Made by a program: the position numbers and the translations under genes
NCBI RefSeq assembly: GCF_019977295.1
Contig: NZ_AP024651.1
Span: 3,410,001-3,474,000, forward strand
Direction of reading: 5' to 3'
Source of the DNA: Arthrobacter sp. StoSoilB20
GTDB taxonomy: Bacteria > Actinomycetota > Actinomycetes > Actinomycetales > Micrococcaceae
DNA length: 64,000 bases
Notes under the pieces: generated by a model
What the model was told of the DNA's origin: nothing
Database searches by the model: none
Seen by the model: the letters and a program-made list of their open reading frames with translations, nothing else
Shown here: positions 51,138-59,981 of the stretch, one piece after another
Layout: the number at the start of each line of letters is the position of its first letter
How positions within the stretch are numbered: the first letter of the stretch is position 1

Positions 51138-52205
51138 TTAGAGGGAGAGGCCGATCAGCAATGGTTCCGGGTGGAGTTCAATACCAAAACGCCCGACGAC
51201 GCCGGACCTCACCTCCCGCGCGATGGCCACCATGTCCGCGGCCGAAGCTGTCCCCCTGTTGGTGATGGCGAGGGTGTGCTTGGTGGACAGGGACGCCCGG
51301 CCGCCCGAAACGCTCGCTTCCTCCAGGCCAAAGCCCTTGCCGAACCCTGCCTGGTCGATCAGCCACGCGGCGGAGAGCTTCACCTGTCCGTCGTCACCGG
51401 CAGGGTACCTGGGTGCGTTCTCCGGCAGTTCAGCGGCCCGTTCTGCCGGCACGATCGGGTTGGTGAAGAACGAGCCGGTGGAATAGGTGTCACGATCTGC
51501 TGCATCAAGGACCATGCCCTTGGACGCGCGGAGCCGAAGGACTTCCCTGCGGACATCGTTGGAGTAGGCACGCTTGCCCGGCTCCACGCCCAGAACCCGG
51601 GCCAACTCGGCGTAGCGGATGGGGGCGCTCATCCGGCCCAGCGGCAACTGGAACTCCACGGTCAGCACCACGTAGCGCGGTGATCCTTCAACCGTGGTCT
51701 GCTTCAGGATGGAGTCGCGGTATCCGAACTTGAGTTCGGAGCTGGTGAACGTCTGGACTGCGTTGCGTTCGCGGTCCCAGGTGCGGACAGCAGCGATGGT
51801 CTGTGAAACGTCAGCACCGTAGGCACCCACATTCTGCACGGGGGTTGCGCCAGTTGATCCCGGAATACCGGACAATGCCTCCAGTCCGGACCAGGCATGC
51901 AGCACGGAATGTTCAACCAGGGCGTCCCAGTTGTGTCCGGCCTGCACAACCACCGACACGCCACCGCAACTGTCTTCGGAATTCACTGTGAACCCCTCCG
52001 AGGCGATCTTCAGCACCGTACCGGGGTAACCGTCGTCGGAGATCAACAAATTGGAGCCGCCACCGATGATGAGGAGTCTTTCACCTGCAGCGTCGGCCGA
52101 CCGGACGGCGTCGATAATTTCAGCCTCAGTGCGGGCCTCAATAAAGGTGCCCGCGGGGCCACCAACGGCAGCAGTGGTCAATTCAGAAAGCAGCGTTTGG
52201 GTCAC
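51138..52205 (-). CDS. murB: UDP-N-acetylenolpyruvoylglucosamine reductase
   Basis: Reduces UDP-GlcNAc-enolpyruvate to UDP-MurNAc for peptidoglycan. 355 residues, type I (E. coli-like). FAD-binding GGGSNLL and SGIPGSTGATPVQNVGAYG are present. The catalytic serine is in STGSFFTNP and the C-terminal glutamate in GIELHPEP. I start at GTG 52205: TAGGCT lies exactly 6 bases before it, so the mRNA is likely leaderless; a TTG one codon earlier is the alternative. The TAG of that box is also the stop codon of the MFS gene. Confidence 0.96.
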   Translation of the reverse strand: MTQTLLSELTTAAVGGPAGTFIEARTEAEIIDAVRSADAAGERLLIIGGGSNLLISDDGYPGTVLKIASEGFTVNSEDSCGGVSVVVQAGHNWDALVEHSVLHAWSGLEALSGIPGSTGATPVQNVGAYGADVSQTIAAVRTWDRERNAVQTFTSSELKFGYRDSILKQTTVEGSPRYVVLTVEFQLPLGRMSAPIRYAELARVLGVEPGKRAYSNDVRREVLRLRASKGMVLDAADRDTYSTGSFFTNPIVPAERAAELPENAPRYPAGDDGQVKLSAAWLIDQAGFGKGFGLEEASVSGGRASLSTKHTLAITNRGTASAADMVAIAREVRSGVVGRFGIELHPEPLLIGLSL

Positions 52206-52211
52206 CAATCA

Positions 52212-52217
52212 AGCCTA
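52212..52217 (-). promoter_or_regulatory. leaderless-type -10 box of murB
   Basis: On the minus strand TAGGCT, then 6 bases, then GTG. Its first three bases are the stop codon of the upstream MFS gene. Confidence 0.55.
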
Positions 52218-53585
52218 ACGGGCTTCCTTGGGCTCCGCGGACTTTGCCGCCTGTTGACCGGCCAGGGGCGCCAGGAAGAAACTGACCACCAGCAACACCA
52301 ACGGGGCCAGCAGTGAATGCAGGATGCCGAAATGTTCAGCCAACAGTCCCAGCAGCGGAGGGCCGCACAAGAAGGCGCCGTAACCAATGGTGGAGACCAC
52401 TGAGACCCGGGCAGCGGCGTGGACGGGGTCATCTGCCGCAGCCGACATCCCCACGGGGAACCCCAGCGAGGCTCCAAGCCCCCAGATGGCCAAGGCAACG
52501 AACGCGAGCCAGGGAACGGGCGAGAAGACAAAAAGCGCCAAACCCACGACGGCGGTCGCCGAGCACCAGCGCATCACCACTACCCGGCCAAAACGGTCAA
52601 GGATCACTGTGCCCGTGAAACGGCCGATGGTCATGAACGTGACGAACAGTCCATAACCTACAGCACCTGCGGCGTCGGTCTGACCGTAGCCGTCAGCCAG
52701 TGCCAGCGCCACCCAATCCCCGGCAGCTCCTTCGGCCAAGGCCAAGCCAAGGACCAGGACGCCGATCAGCAGCGTCCGGCGGTCACGCCAGGCAAGGGCC
52801 ACCAGCCTCTTGCTGTCCAGTGGAACCGGGGCTTTGCGGTCTTCCCGCCCAGTGTCCGGGTTCCGGGAGGTGTCACCCGGATTCCGGGAAATGATAGGCA
52901 GAGGTCCCGTTGACGGATCCTGGAAAGTGTCGGTTTCCTCAGGGCGGAACGTCTGCGTAGCTGCAGCGGTCTTTTCTGCGCGGAACCAGAAAGTTGCCGT
53001 CACCACCGACGTCGTCACTACCAGGCCCGAGATCAGGAAATGCCAGAACACCGGCATGTGGATGGCCGCGGCCCAGGCACCGAAACCAGCAGCGGCGACG
53101 GTTCCCAAGCTGAACGCACCATGCAGGTGGGGCATGATGTGGCGCTGCAGCTCGCGCTCAAGCGAAGCACCTTCCACGTTGGATGCGGTGTTCCAACTGG
53201 CCGTCCCCAAACCAAGGATTACCAGGCCTGCTGCCACCACCAAGGGGTTTGCCGCAATGGAGGTGCCGACACCCACGGTGACAAGGCCGGCACCCACCAT
53301 GCAGCTGCCAATCCTCGTGGTCAGCTTGGGGCCAAGCCGCAGCACGATGAGGCCGGAGGCGGAGATGGAGATGAACGAGGCCACCGTCATGCACATGAGC
53401 AAGAGGCCAATGCCGCCCGGCGTCAGGTTCAATCCATCACGAATGGCGGGCAGGCGGGAGACCCACGTGGCAAAGGCGATGCCGCTGGCCGCGTAGGAGG
53501 CAAGAACAGCGGCGCGCCACCGCGACATTTCAGTCGATGTGGCGCGCGGTTTGCTGCGGTGTTGCGAGGTGTTCTGTTGATTCAA
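52215..53585 (-). CDS. MFS transporter, YbjJ-like
   Basis: 456 residues and 12 likely spans: GIAFATWVSRLPAIRDGLNL at the first span is typical of the YbjJ/fucose-permease-like branch, and a long hydrophilic loop (about 210-255) divides the halves. The frame starts at a TTG (53585) that overlaps the maoC stop as TTGA, with GAAGG close upstream. A later ATG at 53528 (MSRWRAAVLASYAASG) also fits. Substrate unknown. Confidence 0.88.
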   Translation of the reverse strand: MNQQNTSQHRSKPRATSTEMSRWRAAVLASYAASGIAFATWVSRLPAIRDGLNLTPGGIGLLLMCMTVASFISISASGLIVLRLGPKLTTRIGSCMVGAGLVTVGVGTSIAANPLVVAAGLVILGLGTASWNTASNVEGASLERELQRHIMPHLHGAFSLGTVAAAGFGAWAAAIHMPVFWHFLISGLVVTTSVVTATFWFRAEKTAAATQTFRPEETDTFQDPSTGPLPIISRNPGDTSRNPDTGREDRKAPVPLDSKRLVALAWRDRRTLLIGVLVLGLALAEGAAGDWVALALADGYGQTDAAGAVGYGLFVTFMTIGRFTGTVILDRFGRVVVMRWCSATAVVGLALFVFSPVPWLAFVALAIWGLGASLGFPVGMSAAADDPVHAAARVSVVSTIGYGAFLCGPPLLGLLAEHFGILHSLLAPLVLLVVSFFLAPLAGQQAAKSAEPKEAR

Positions 53586-54019
53586 GAGACCTTCACAACC
53601 GCCTGTGACTTCATGAGGACCTTCAGTCCCGCCGCAACCACGGTGAGGTCGATACGCGCGGTGCGGGCATCGGCGTCGAGCGCTCCCACAACACCGGTGA
53701 CGTCGATGACAGCGCCGGCGTCATCGGTTCCGGTCGTGTCGGTTACGAGGACGGGCTTGGTGAAGCGGGTCTGGTAATCGACGACGGCGGCGGGGTCGCC
53801 TGCCCAGTCGCTCACCAGCTGCACGGCCGCACCCATGGTGAACATTCCGTGCGCGATGACGCCCGGCAGCTCCACCGAGGTGGCGAAGGCTTCGTTCCAG
53901 TGGATGGGGTTGAAGTCGCCGGAGGCGCCTGCGTACTTGACCAGGTCCTGGCGGGTGACGTCAATGCTGCGGCTGCCGATTTCCTGGCCGACCGTCAGTT
54001 CTTCGAATGTGGGGCTCAT
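53582..54019 (-). CDS. MaoC-type (R)-hydratase, HadB-like
   Basis: 145-residue hot-dog-fold hydratase. The hydratase motif YAGASGDFNPIHWNEAFA has the catalytic aspartate and histidine. With the adjacent HadA-like protein it should form a heterodimeric 3-hydroxyacyl dehydratase, as in mycobacteria (HadAB). Two bases downstream of the HadA-like gene and overlapping the MFS start. In a Micrococcaceae host without mycolic acids, the substrate is uncertain. Confidence 0.9.
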   Translation of the reverse strand: MSPTFEELTVGQEIGSRSIDVTRQDLVKYAGASGDFNPIHWNEAFATSVELPGVIAHGMFTMGAAVQLVSDWAGDPAAVVDYQTRFTKPVLVTDTTGTDDAGAVIDVTGVVGALDADARTARIDLTVVAAGLKVLMKSQAVVKVS

Positions 54020-54021
54020 GG

Positions 54022-54471
54022 TTACTGTCCCTCTCCGCGGACCAGGATGGATGAGGTGGTAGTGGCGACCTTCTCGCCGTCCACCGTTGAAATCTCCGAG
54101 CGCGTGGTAATCATCGCTCCCCCGCCCATGGCCCGGACGCCATCGACATGGAGTTCGGCCACCAGCTGGTCGCCGGCAACAATGGCCCGGTGGTGCGTGA
54201 AGCGCTGGTCAGCATGAACCACGCGGGAGAAATCGATCCCCGATTCCGGGTCCTCCACCAGTTGGGCGTCAGCACGCTGGGCGACGATGATGGCGAATGT
54301 TGGCGGGGCTACGAGGTCGCTGTGCCCCAAGGCCCTGGCTGCCTCGACATCGAAGTGCGCGGGATTGCCGGCTTTGACAGCCTTGGCGAACTCGCGGATC
54401 TTTTCACGACCGACGTCGTATACCTCTGCGGCAGGGTAGCTTCGGCCCTGCAGGTCCGGATTGATACTCAT
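54022..54471 (-). CDS. HadA-like dehydratase N-terminal-domain protein
   Basis: 149 residues of the MaoC_dehydrat_N/UPF0336 family, the non-catalytic partner of HadB-type hydratases. VYDVGREKIREFAKAVKAGNPAHFD and the VHADQRFTHHRAIVAGDQL segment are typical. TAGGGT lies exactly 6 bases before the ATG, so a leaderless mRNA is likely (a GGAG also occurs but is too close to the start). Forms an operon with the HadB-like gene. Confidence 0.9.
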   Translation of the reverse strand: MSINPDLQGRSYPAAEVYDVGREKIREFAKAVKAGNPAHFDVEAARALGHSDLVAPPTFAIIVAQRADAQLVEDPESGIDFSRVVHADQRFTHHRAIVAGDQLVAELHVDGVRAMGGGAMITTRSEISTVDGEKVATTTSSILVRGEGQ

Positions 54472-54477
54472 GCTCCA

Positions 54478-54483
54478 ACCCTA
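54478..54483 (-). promoter_or_regulatory. leaderless-type -10 box of the HadA-like gene
   Basis: On the minus strand TAGGGT, then 6 bases, then ATG at 54471. Confidence 0.5.
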
Positions 54484-54546
54484 TCGGGCCAAGGGAGCTT
54501 GGGCGCAGATCGTGGATTCGGGGGAACGTGAAGTTCGACGAACGGG

Positions 54547-54771
54547 TTACTTCTTGTAGCTCTTGCGGATCTTCTGGCCCCGGATGACCAGTCCTGTGAC
54601 GTGAAGGAGCAGGCCCGCACCGATGACGGGCAATGAGGCCAACGCCAGCCCTTGGTTGCCGGAGGTGTTCCCGATAATGGAGAGGATGAGCCCGACCGCG
54701 ATCAGCCCCATGGCGCTGAAAACCAGCACTTTGTAAGACGTAGAGGCCGTAGCCCAAAATTGTTCCAGCAC
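54547..54771 (-). CDS. small two-span membrane protein
   Basis: 74 residues from GTG at 54771, with two hydrophobic spans (about 15-36 and 43-63) and a basic tail (RGQKIRKSYKK). TAGACT stands exactly 6 bases before the GTG with no ribosome site, again the leaderless pattern. Function unknown. Confidence 0.8.
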   Translation of the reverse strand: MLEQFWATASTSYKVLVFSAMGLIAVGLILSIIGNTSGNQGLALASLPVIGAGLLLHVTGLVIRGQKIRKSYKK

Positions 54772-54777
54772 CGTCCA

Positions 54778-54783
54778 AGTCTA
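54778..54783 (-). promoter_or_regulatory. leaderless-type -10 box
   Basis: On the minus strand TAGACT, then 6 bases, then GTG at 54771. Confidence 0.5.
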
Positions 54784-54850
54784 CCGGTGGGGTTGTGGGT
54801 GGGTTGCCGAGGGGTTGGCTCTCAAGGGAAAGAGGGGCCCATACAGCCGA

Positions 54851-54915
54851 GAACTCGCCCCTCGGCGGACAGAGAAGTCGCCCCTCGGTGGGCAGAGATG
54901 TCGCCCCTCGGCGGG
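54851..54915. repeat. 23-bp tandem repeat, 2.8 copies
   Basis: Units at 54851-54873, 54874-54896 and a partial at 54897-54915 share TCGCCCCTCGG(C/T)GG. The reverse complement of this core is found in the 17-bp repeat at 50993-51077. It lies just after the DUF2797 gene stop, on the way to the small membrane-protein gene. Confidence 0.92.
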
Positions 54916-54919
54916 GGAA

Positions 54920-55831
54920 CTAGAACAAGGAGTCCTGCAGCGCCGGGATTTCGGTGAGGTACGGGCCAAACTCAATTTTCCGGCCCTTCAACGCGCCAAG
55001 ATCCGCCACGAAGCTGCCTTCCACCTCGTTCCCTGAAACGTCAGGAAGACCGGCCAGGGCGATCGCACCGGACAACGCTTGGACCCTCAGGCCGTGCCCG
55101 CCGGCGTCGAACGTTGCCGGGTAGGGGTGGCGGCCCGCACCTGCGGTACAGAGCGGCCGTGCCAGCCCAGGCCGTTCCCACTCTTCCTCCACAACGGAGT
55201 AGCCGGTCATCGTGAGGCCTGCCAGGAGCTCGCGAACACGTCCGGCGTGCCGGCGGTTCAACGCCAAAAGCTCGACGGCGGCACGCGGCTCCACCAGTCC
55301 GGCCACTTTGGCGGCCGACCGGACCTGCTGAACGAGGCCGAGCTCGTGCGTAACCATGTCCTCGAGAATGCGCACAACGCGGCCGTCCCCGGCGTGGGCC
55401 ACATAGGAAGCATGCACGGCACCCTGCTCGGCAAGCCTGTTCCATTTACGCGGGGCCGAGGCTGTCCCCACCTTGGTGGCACCGTTGGCGAAGGTGGCCA
55501 CATAGAGCCAGTGCGGCTGCATCAAATAGGCACGAAGGCCAGCAGGAACGGGGTTTCCCCGGTGGAAATCATGCATCAGCCGGGAGTCGTCCCGCGCAAA
55601 GCAAGCACCGCATTGTTTCCCACGCTCAGCCGGGGAACTGCCGCGGCACGGGACATGGGTGCGTTCCCCCGGACCGTGGACCTTGGTGTGGCCCAGGCAC
55701 CACAGACCCGGAAAAACGCGCAGGCCCAGGGCTGAGCCCCGGGCCAACGCAACATCAGTGAACTCCCCCGCAGGCGGGAACAAACGCAAGGCCGGCGACG
55801 GGGAGTCCCATGCGACTCCATGAACCAGCAT
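54920..55831 (-). CDS. DUF2797 protein with a four-cysteine N-terminus
   Basis: 303 residues. Cysteines C45, C62, C74 and C77 (the last two as CGAC) look like a zinc site. The central WLYVATFANGATKVGTASAPRKWNRLAEQGA segment matches the DUF2797 family and recalls GIY-YIG-type nuclease folds. The ATG at 55831 lies two bases after the CitE-like stop, so translation is coupled. Function unknown. Confidence 0.83.
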   Translation of the reverse strand: MLVHGVAWDSPSPALRLFPPAGEFTDVALARGSALGLRVFPGLWCLGHTKVHGPGERTHVPCRGSSPAERGKQCGACFARDDSRLMHDFHRGNPVPAGLRAYLMQPHWLYVATFANGATKVGTASAPRKWNRLAEQGAVHASYVAHAGDGRVVRILEDMVTHELGLVQQVRSAAKVAGLVEPRAAVELLALNRRHAGRVRELLAGLTMTGYSVVEEEWERPGLARPLCTAGAGRHPYPATFDAGGHGLRVQALSGAIALAGLPDVSGNEVEGSFVADLGALKGRKIEFGPYLTEIPALQDSLF

Positions 55832-55833
55832 GG

Positions 55834-56697
55834 TTACAGGGAGGGCTGGACTCCGAATGCCACTGCCAGCTTCATGATCTTCTCGGCACGGCCCAAACGC
55901 GGGAGGTCGGAGCCGTCGCGGATGACTCGGCCGTTGGCTTCGAAGTCGTTCATGAAGTCCGTGGCCCATGCGACGTCCGACGGTGTGGGGCTGATGACCT
56001 CGTTGATCACGGTGGTCTGGTCAATGGCCAGGCACAGTTTGCCGGTCATGCCCATGGTGACGGTGATGCCGGTTTGCTCACGCAGGATCGGGTGGTTGGT
56101 GCCAACCGTGGGGCCGTCAATGGGGCCCGGGAGGTTGCCCACGCGGCTGGCGACAACCAGTTTGGCGCGCGGGTAGGCCATGGCTTCGGGGGTTGCTGCC
56201 ATGCCGGTGTCGCGACGGAAATCGCCGGAGCCGAAAGCGAGGCGGAACGCACCCTGGGCGCGGGCAATGTGGTTGGCTTCCTCGATGCCGAGGGCGGACT
56301 CAACCAGGGCGACCACGGGAGTCTTTCCGTCCATGCGGTGGTAGGACTCAGTGACCTGGTCTGCGGATTCGGTCTTGGCCAGCATCACGCCGAGCAAGCC
56401 CGGGGTGCCGCGCAGTCCGGCGAGGTCGTCGGCCCAGAAGGGGCTGGTGGCATCGTTGATGCGGACCCAGGCCTGACCGCCGGCGGCCAGCCAGTTCACG
56501 ACATTCTCGCGTGCGGCATCCTTCTGGGAAGGGTCAACGGCGTCTTCGATGTCAAGGATGATGGCGTCTGCCCGTGAACCCGCGGATTCGTCAAAAAGCT
56601 CCGTTTTCATGGCGTTCACCAGGAGCCATGAACGGGCGATGTCGGCGGGAATATTGCGGGTAGGCCGAACCGATTCGGCGGCGATGCTAGACGTCAT
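55834..56697 (-). CDS. HpcH/HpaI aldolase or citrate-lyase beta-like protein
   Basis: 287 residues of the CitE family (Mg-dependent C-C lyases acting on CoA thioesters such as malyl- or citramalyl-CoA). RADAIILDIEDAV holds a conserved acidic cluster, and VVALVESALGIEEA holds the metal-binding glutamate. The ATG at 56697 has TACGGT exactly 6 bases before it, so the mRNA may be leaderless. No CitD/CitF partners are present, so a citrate-lyase complex is unlikely. Confidence 0.88.
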   Translation of the reverse strand: MTSSIAAESVRPTRNIPADIARSWLLVNAMKTELFDESAGSRADAIILDIEDAVDPSQKDAARENVVNWLAAGGQAWVRINDATSPFWADDLAGLRGTPGLLGVMLAKTESADQVTESYHRMDGKTPVVALVESALGIEEANHIARAQGAFRLAFGSGDFRRDTGMAATPEAMAYPRAKLVVASRVGNLPGPIDGPTVGTNHPILREQTGITVTMGMTGKLCLAIDQTTVINEVISPTPSDVAWATDFMNDFEANGRVIRDGSDLPRLGRAEKIMKLAVAFGVQPSL

Positions 56698-56703
56698 GTA
56701 TCT

Positions 56704-56709
56704 ACCGTA
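56704..56709 (-). promoter_or_regulatory. leaderless-type -10 box of the CitE-like gene
   Basis: On the minus strand TACGGT, then 6 bases, then ATG at 56697. Confidence 0.45.
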
Positions 56710-56910
56710 TCCGCCCGGCGGCTCACAGAGCGAAGAAATCAGCCCGGTTGTGAGGATCAATACGAACTAAACCCCATATGACTGTGGAGTCCCGCAGTAT
56801 GAACGCACGACGGCGGTACGCGCCAGTCATGCACAGCTCACTTGTCGCTGTTGTTCACAGGGCTCAACGCAGCGTCTTTGTGTCCCCGGGTTGCCAGGGA
56901 AGGCCCAGGA

Positions 56911-56945
56911 TTTCGTCCTGTTTCGGGCTGTTTCGCAGCGTTTCC
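56911..56945. promoter_or_regulatory. four TTTCG/C copies in 10-bp phase
   Basis: TTTCG starts at 56911, 56921 and 56931, and TTTCC at 56941, exactly one helical turn apart, in the 370-base gap between the CitE-like gene and the sulfonate operon. The rest of that gap (56698-57067) shows no gene and no clear promoter. A multi-subunit regulator site is inferred. Confidence 0.5.
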
Positions 56946-57067
56946 GGCCGTTACCCGGACACTTCCCACCCGCCGTCGAAATGGGCTTTCATCGTTCCCA
57001 AGCCGTTGCAGACGTTTCCCAGCAAACCGGCCCGCCCAACACCTGCAATCCATCGAAAGTAGCTCCC

Positions 57068-58093
57068 ATGAAACTGCACCTGCCCCTGCTGAGCGTCGCG
57101 GCCGCCGTCGTACTAGCGCTGACGGTCAGCGGCTGCGGCGGCGCTGCCGAAGCCGGACAAGCCAACCAGGCCGGAAACGAAGTGAAGGAACTCCGCTACC
57201 AAGGCTCGGCCAACAACGTGACGTTCCCCGAACTCGCCGCAGACCTCGGATACCTGGGCGACCTCAAATTGAACTGGGTTGGCAACACCACCAGCGGACC
57301 GCAGGACATCCAGTCGGCGGCGACCAACCAGACTGATTTCGGCGGCGCGTTCTCCGGAGCGGTGGTCAAGCTCATCGAAGCCGGTGCACCCGTCAAGGCC
57401 GTCACCAACTACTACGGCTCGGACGAAAAAACGTTCAGCGGGTACTACGTGAAGGCCGACAGCACCATCAAAGAGCCCCGCGACCTGATCGGCAAGAAGA
57501 TCGCCGTCAACACCCTGGGCGCGCACCATGAGGCCGTCATCAACACCTGGCTGACCAAGAACGGGCTCAGCTCCGAGGAGATCAAGCAGGTCCAACTGGT
57601 CCCGCTGGCCCCGAACGACACCGAAGAAGCCATCCGCCGCGGACAGGTGGACGCCGGAACCCTCGGCGGTGTGCTGCAGGACCGGGCCATCGAAGCCGGC
57701 GGACTGAGGTCCCTCTTCAGCGATGTTGAGCTGTTCGGCACCTTCGCCGGCGGACAGATCGTGTTCCGGAACGACTTCATCGCCAAGAACCCGAACACCA
57801 CCCGCACTTTCACCACCGGCGTTGCCAAAGCGATCAAGTGGGCTGCTGAAACCCCTCGCGACGAGGTAGTTGCCCGCTTTACCAAGATCATCGAAAGCCG
57901 CGGCCGCAATGAGAGCACCGCGAACCTTAAGTTCTGGAAAAGCCCGGGAGTCCCGGACGCGGGCGTGATCAAGGACGAGGACTTTACCCGTTGGGAGGCC
58001 TGGCTGAACGCGTCGGGAATCGTGAAGGACAAACTCACGCCATCGAAGTACTACACCAACGAATTCAACGATCTCGCAGCAAAGAAGGGATAG
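57068..58093 (+). CDS. ABC transporter substrate-binding lipoprotein (sulfonate type)
   Basis: 341 residues with a lipoprotein signal: hydrophobic segment 5-20 and lipobox VSGC with C23. The body is the SsuA/TauA/NMT1-like fold (TTSGPQDIQSAATNQTDFGGAFSG and PRDLIGKKIAVNTLGAHHEAV in outline). It binds a sulfonate, taurine or similar small anion; the TauD-type gene downstream favours a sulfonate. The ATG at 57068 is chosen over an upstream frame, because the signal peptide begins there. Two bases before the ATPase gene. Confidence 0.92.
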   Translation: MKLHLPLLSVAAAVVLALTVSGCGGAAEAGQANQAGNEVKELRYQGSANNVTFPELAADLGYLGDLKLNWVGNTTSGPQDIQSAATNQTDFGGAFSGAVVKLIEAGAPVKAVTNYYGSDEKTFSGYYVKADSTIKEPRDLIGKKIAVNTLGAHHEAVINTWLTKNGLSSEEIKQVQLVPLAPNDTEEAIRRGQVDAGTLGGVLQDRAIEAGGLRSLFSDVELFGTFAGGQIVFRNDFIAKNPNTTRTFTTGVAKAIKWAAETPRDEVVARFTKIIESRGRNESTANLKFWKSPGVPDAGVIKDEDFTRWEAWLNASGIVKDKLTPSKYYTNEFNDLAAKKG

Positions 58094-58095
58094 CC

Positions 58096-58983
58096 ATGAC
58101 CGCGAAAATCAGCCTCCGGAACGTCACCAAGGAATTCACGGTCCGGGCCACCAAAACCACGAGTGCCACCCGCCTCACCGCCATCGACTCCCTGAGCCTG
58201 GATGTCCGCGAGGGTGAATTCCTCACCCTGGTAGGACCCAGCGGTTCGGGCAAGACCACTTTGCTGGACCTGCTGGCCGGTCTTTCAACACCGACCTCCG
58301 GCGAGGTGCTGGTGAATGGCAAACCGGTCACAGGACCGGGCAAGGACCGTGCGGTCGTTTTCCAGCAGTACGCGTTGTTCCCCTGGCGGACGGCATCGGC
58401 CAACGTTTCCATTGGCCTGGAAGGCGCAGGGCCGGACGGCAAGAAACTGAACCGCCGTGAACGGGCTGCGAAAGCCAGCGAATACCTGGCACTTGTAGGC
58501 CTGGCCGGTTTCGAGGACCGCTACCCGCACGAACTCTCCGGCGGGATGAAGCAACGCGTAGCCATCGCCCGGAGCCTGGCCTATGAGCCGGACGTCCTGC
58601 TGATGGACGAGCCGTTCGCCGCCCTGGACGCCCAGACCCGCGAGCAACTGCAGGACGAACTCCTCAGGATCTGGAAAACCACGGGCAAGACCATCGTCTT
58701 CATCACCCACGGGATCGATGAGGCCGTCTACCTCGGCGAGCGCGTTGCTGTCCTGAGCGCCAGGCCGGGCCGGCTCAAGGAAATCGTGGACATCAGAATC
58801 CCGGACCGTGACGGCGAGGAGGACATCCGTTCCAACCCCGCCTTCGTCAAACACCGCCACCAGGTCTGGACCCTTTTGCACGACGAAGTCCGACGTGCCC
58901 AGGACGCCGGCCACCGAAAAATCCTGCCGGACGGCAGTGCACCCGACGAGCCCGTAGCCACCCCGGAAAGGAGCGCGGCCTGA
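58096..58983 (+). CDS. ABC transporter ATP-binding protein (SsuB/TauB type)
   Basis: 295 residues. Walker A GPSGSGKTT, Q-loop in VVFQQYALFPW, signature LSGGMKQR, Walker B LLMDEPFAALD and the H-loop FITHGIDEA are all present. The start ATG at 58096 lies two bases after the substrate-binding gene and the stop overlaps the permease start by one base. Energises the sulfonate-type importer. Confidence 0.95.
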   Translation: MTAKISLRNVTKEFTVRATKTTSATRLTAIDSLSLDVREGEFLTLVGPSGSGKTTLLDLLAGLSTPTSGEVLVNGKPVTGPGKDRAVVFQQYALFPWRTASANVSIGLEGAGPDGKKLNRRERAAKASEYLALVGLAGFEDRYPHELSGGMKQRVAIARSLAYEPDVLLMDEPFAALDAQTREQLQDELLRIWKTTGKTIVFITHGIDEAVYLGERVAVLSARPGRLKEIVDIRIPDRDGEEDIRSNPAFVKHRHQVWTLLHDEVRRAQDAGHRKILPDGSAPDEPVATPERSAA

Positions 58984-59894
58984 TGACCACCACGCTCATT
59001 CAAAAAGAAGCCCCGCCCAAGACGGGTTCCCCGGCCGACCCAACGGCCGCCGTCGAATCTTCACCGCAGGATGGAGCCGAACGCACGACGCCGGCGCCCG
59101 GCAAAGTGCGACGCCTGGCCGCCGCGGCCGGTTCAGCCGCCTGGAAATCCGCAGCCGTCCTGGCGTTCCTGGCACTGTGGGAGCTTGGACCGACCTACTT
59201 GGCGAGTCCTTCCACCCGGGTGTTCCTGCCGCCGTTGCACGAGGTGCTGCTGGCCTGGGGCAAGCTCTTCGAAGCCGGCACAATCCAAGGGCACATCGCG
59301 GCCAGCCTCACCCGTTCGGTGGCTGGCTTCGGCGCGGCCCTGGTGGCGGGTGTCTCCCTGGGGCTGCTCATTGCCTGGTACGGGCGGCTGAACTCGGTCC
59401 TGAACCCCTTGCTGGAACTGTTCCGCAACACAGCTGCACTTGCACTGCTGCCGGTCTTCACGCTGTTGCTGGGAATCGGCGAGGAATCGAAGATCAGCAT
59501 CGTGGCGTACGCCGCGTTCTTCCCGGTGCTGCTGAACACCATCGCCGGCGTGAAGACCGTGGATCCGCTACTGATCAGGGCAGCCCGTTCTTTGGGACTG
59601 AACAGCTTCAGGCTTTTCCAGAAGGTCATCCTGCCCTCTGCGGTTCCCACGATCTTCACCGGTATCCGGATGGCCGGCACGGCCTCCATCCTGGTGTTGA
59701 TCGCCGCGGAAATGGTGGGAGCCAAGGCAGGGCTGGGTTATCTGATCGTCAACGCCCAAAGCAGCTTCCTCATCCCGGACATGTACGCCGGCATCCTTAC
59801 GGTGTCCTTGCTGGGCCTCGGCGTGAACTTCCTGCTGGTGGCCCTTGAACGCCATTTCTCCCGCTGGCGCACTGCTGTTGGTGCTGCCTCCTAG
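58983..59894 (+). CDS. ABC transporter permease (SsuC/TauC type)
   Basis: 303 residues: a hydrophilic N-terminus of about 50, then six membrane spans. The EAA loop (AARSLGLNSFRLFQKVILPSAVPTIFTG) contacts the ATPase. It shares one base with the ATPase stop codon. Eighty-seven bases separate it from the TauD-type gene. Confidence 0.94.
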   Translation: MTTTLIQKEAPPKTGSPADPTAAVESSPQDGAERTTPAPGKVRRLAAAAGSAAWKSAAVLAFLALWELGPTYLASPSTRVFLPPLHEVLLAWGKLFEAGTIQGHIAASLTRSVAGFGAALVAGVSLGLLIAWYGRLNSVLNPLLELFRNTAALALLPVFTLLLGIGEESKISIVAYAAFFPVLLNTIAGVKTVDPLLIRAARSLGLNSFRLFQKVILPSAVPTIFTGIRMAGTASILVLIAAEMVGAKAGLGYLIVNAQSSFLIPDMYAGILTVSLLGLGVNFLLVALERHFSRWRTAVGAAS

Positions 59895-59900
59895 AACCAC

Positions 59901-59936
59901 CCCGCTTCTTGGAAGCAACCGGCTTCCTGGAACCAA
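59901..59936. repeat. 18-bp imperfect direct repeat after the permease gene
   Basis: Two copies (59901-59918 and 59919-59936) share GCTTC-TGGAA-CAA. It lies in the gap before the TauD-type gene. No function is apparent. Confidence 0.7.
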
Positions 59937-59981
59937 CCCGCGGCATCTGCCGCAACCGTCACAACAAGTAAGGAATGAACC

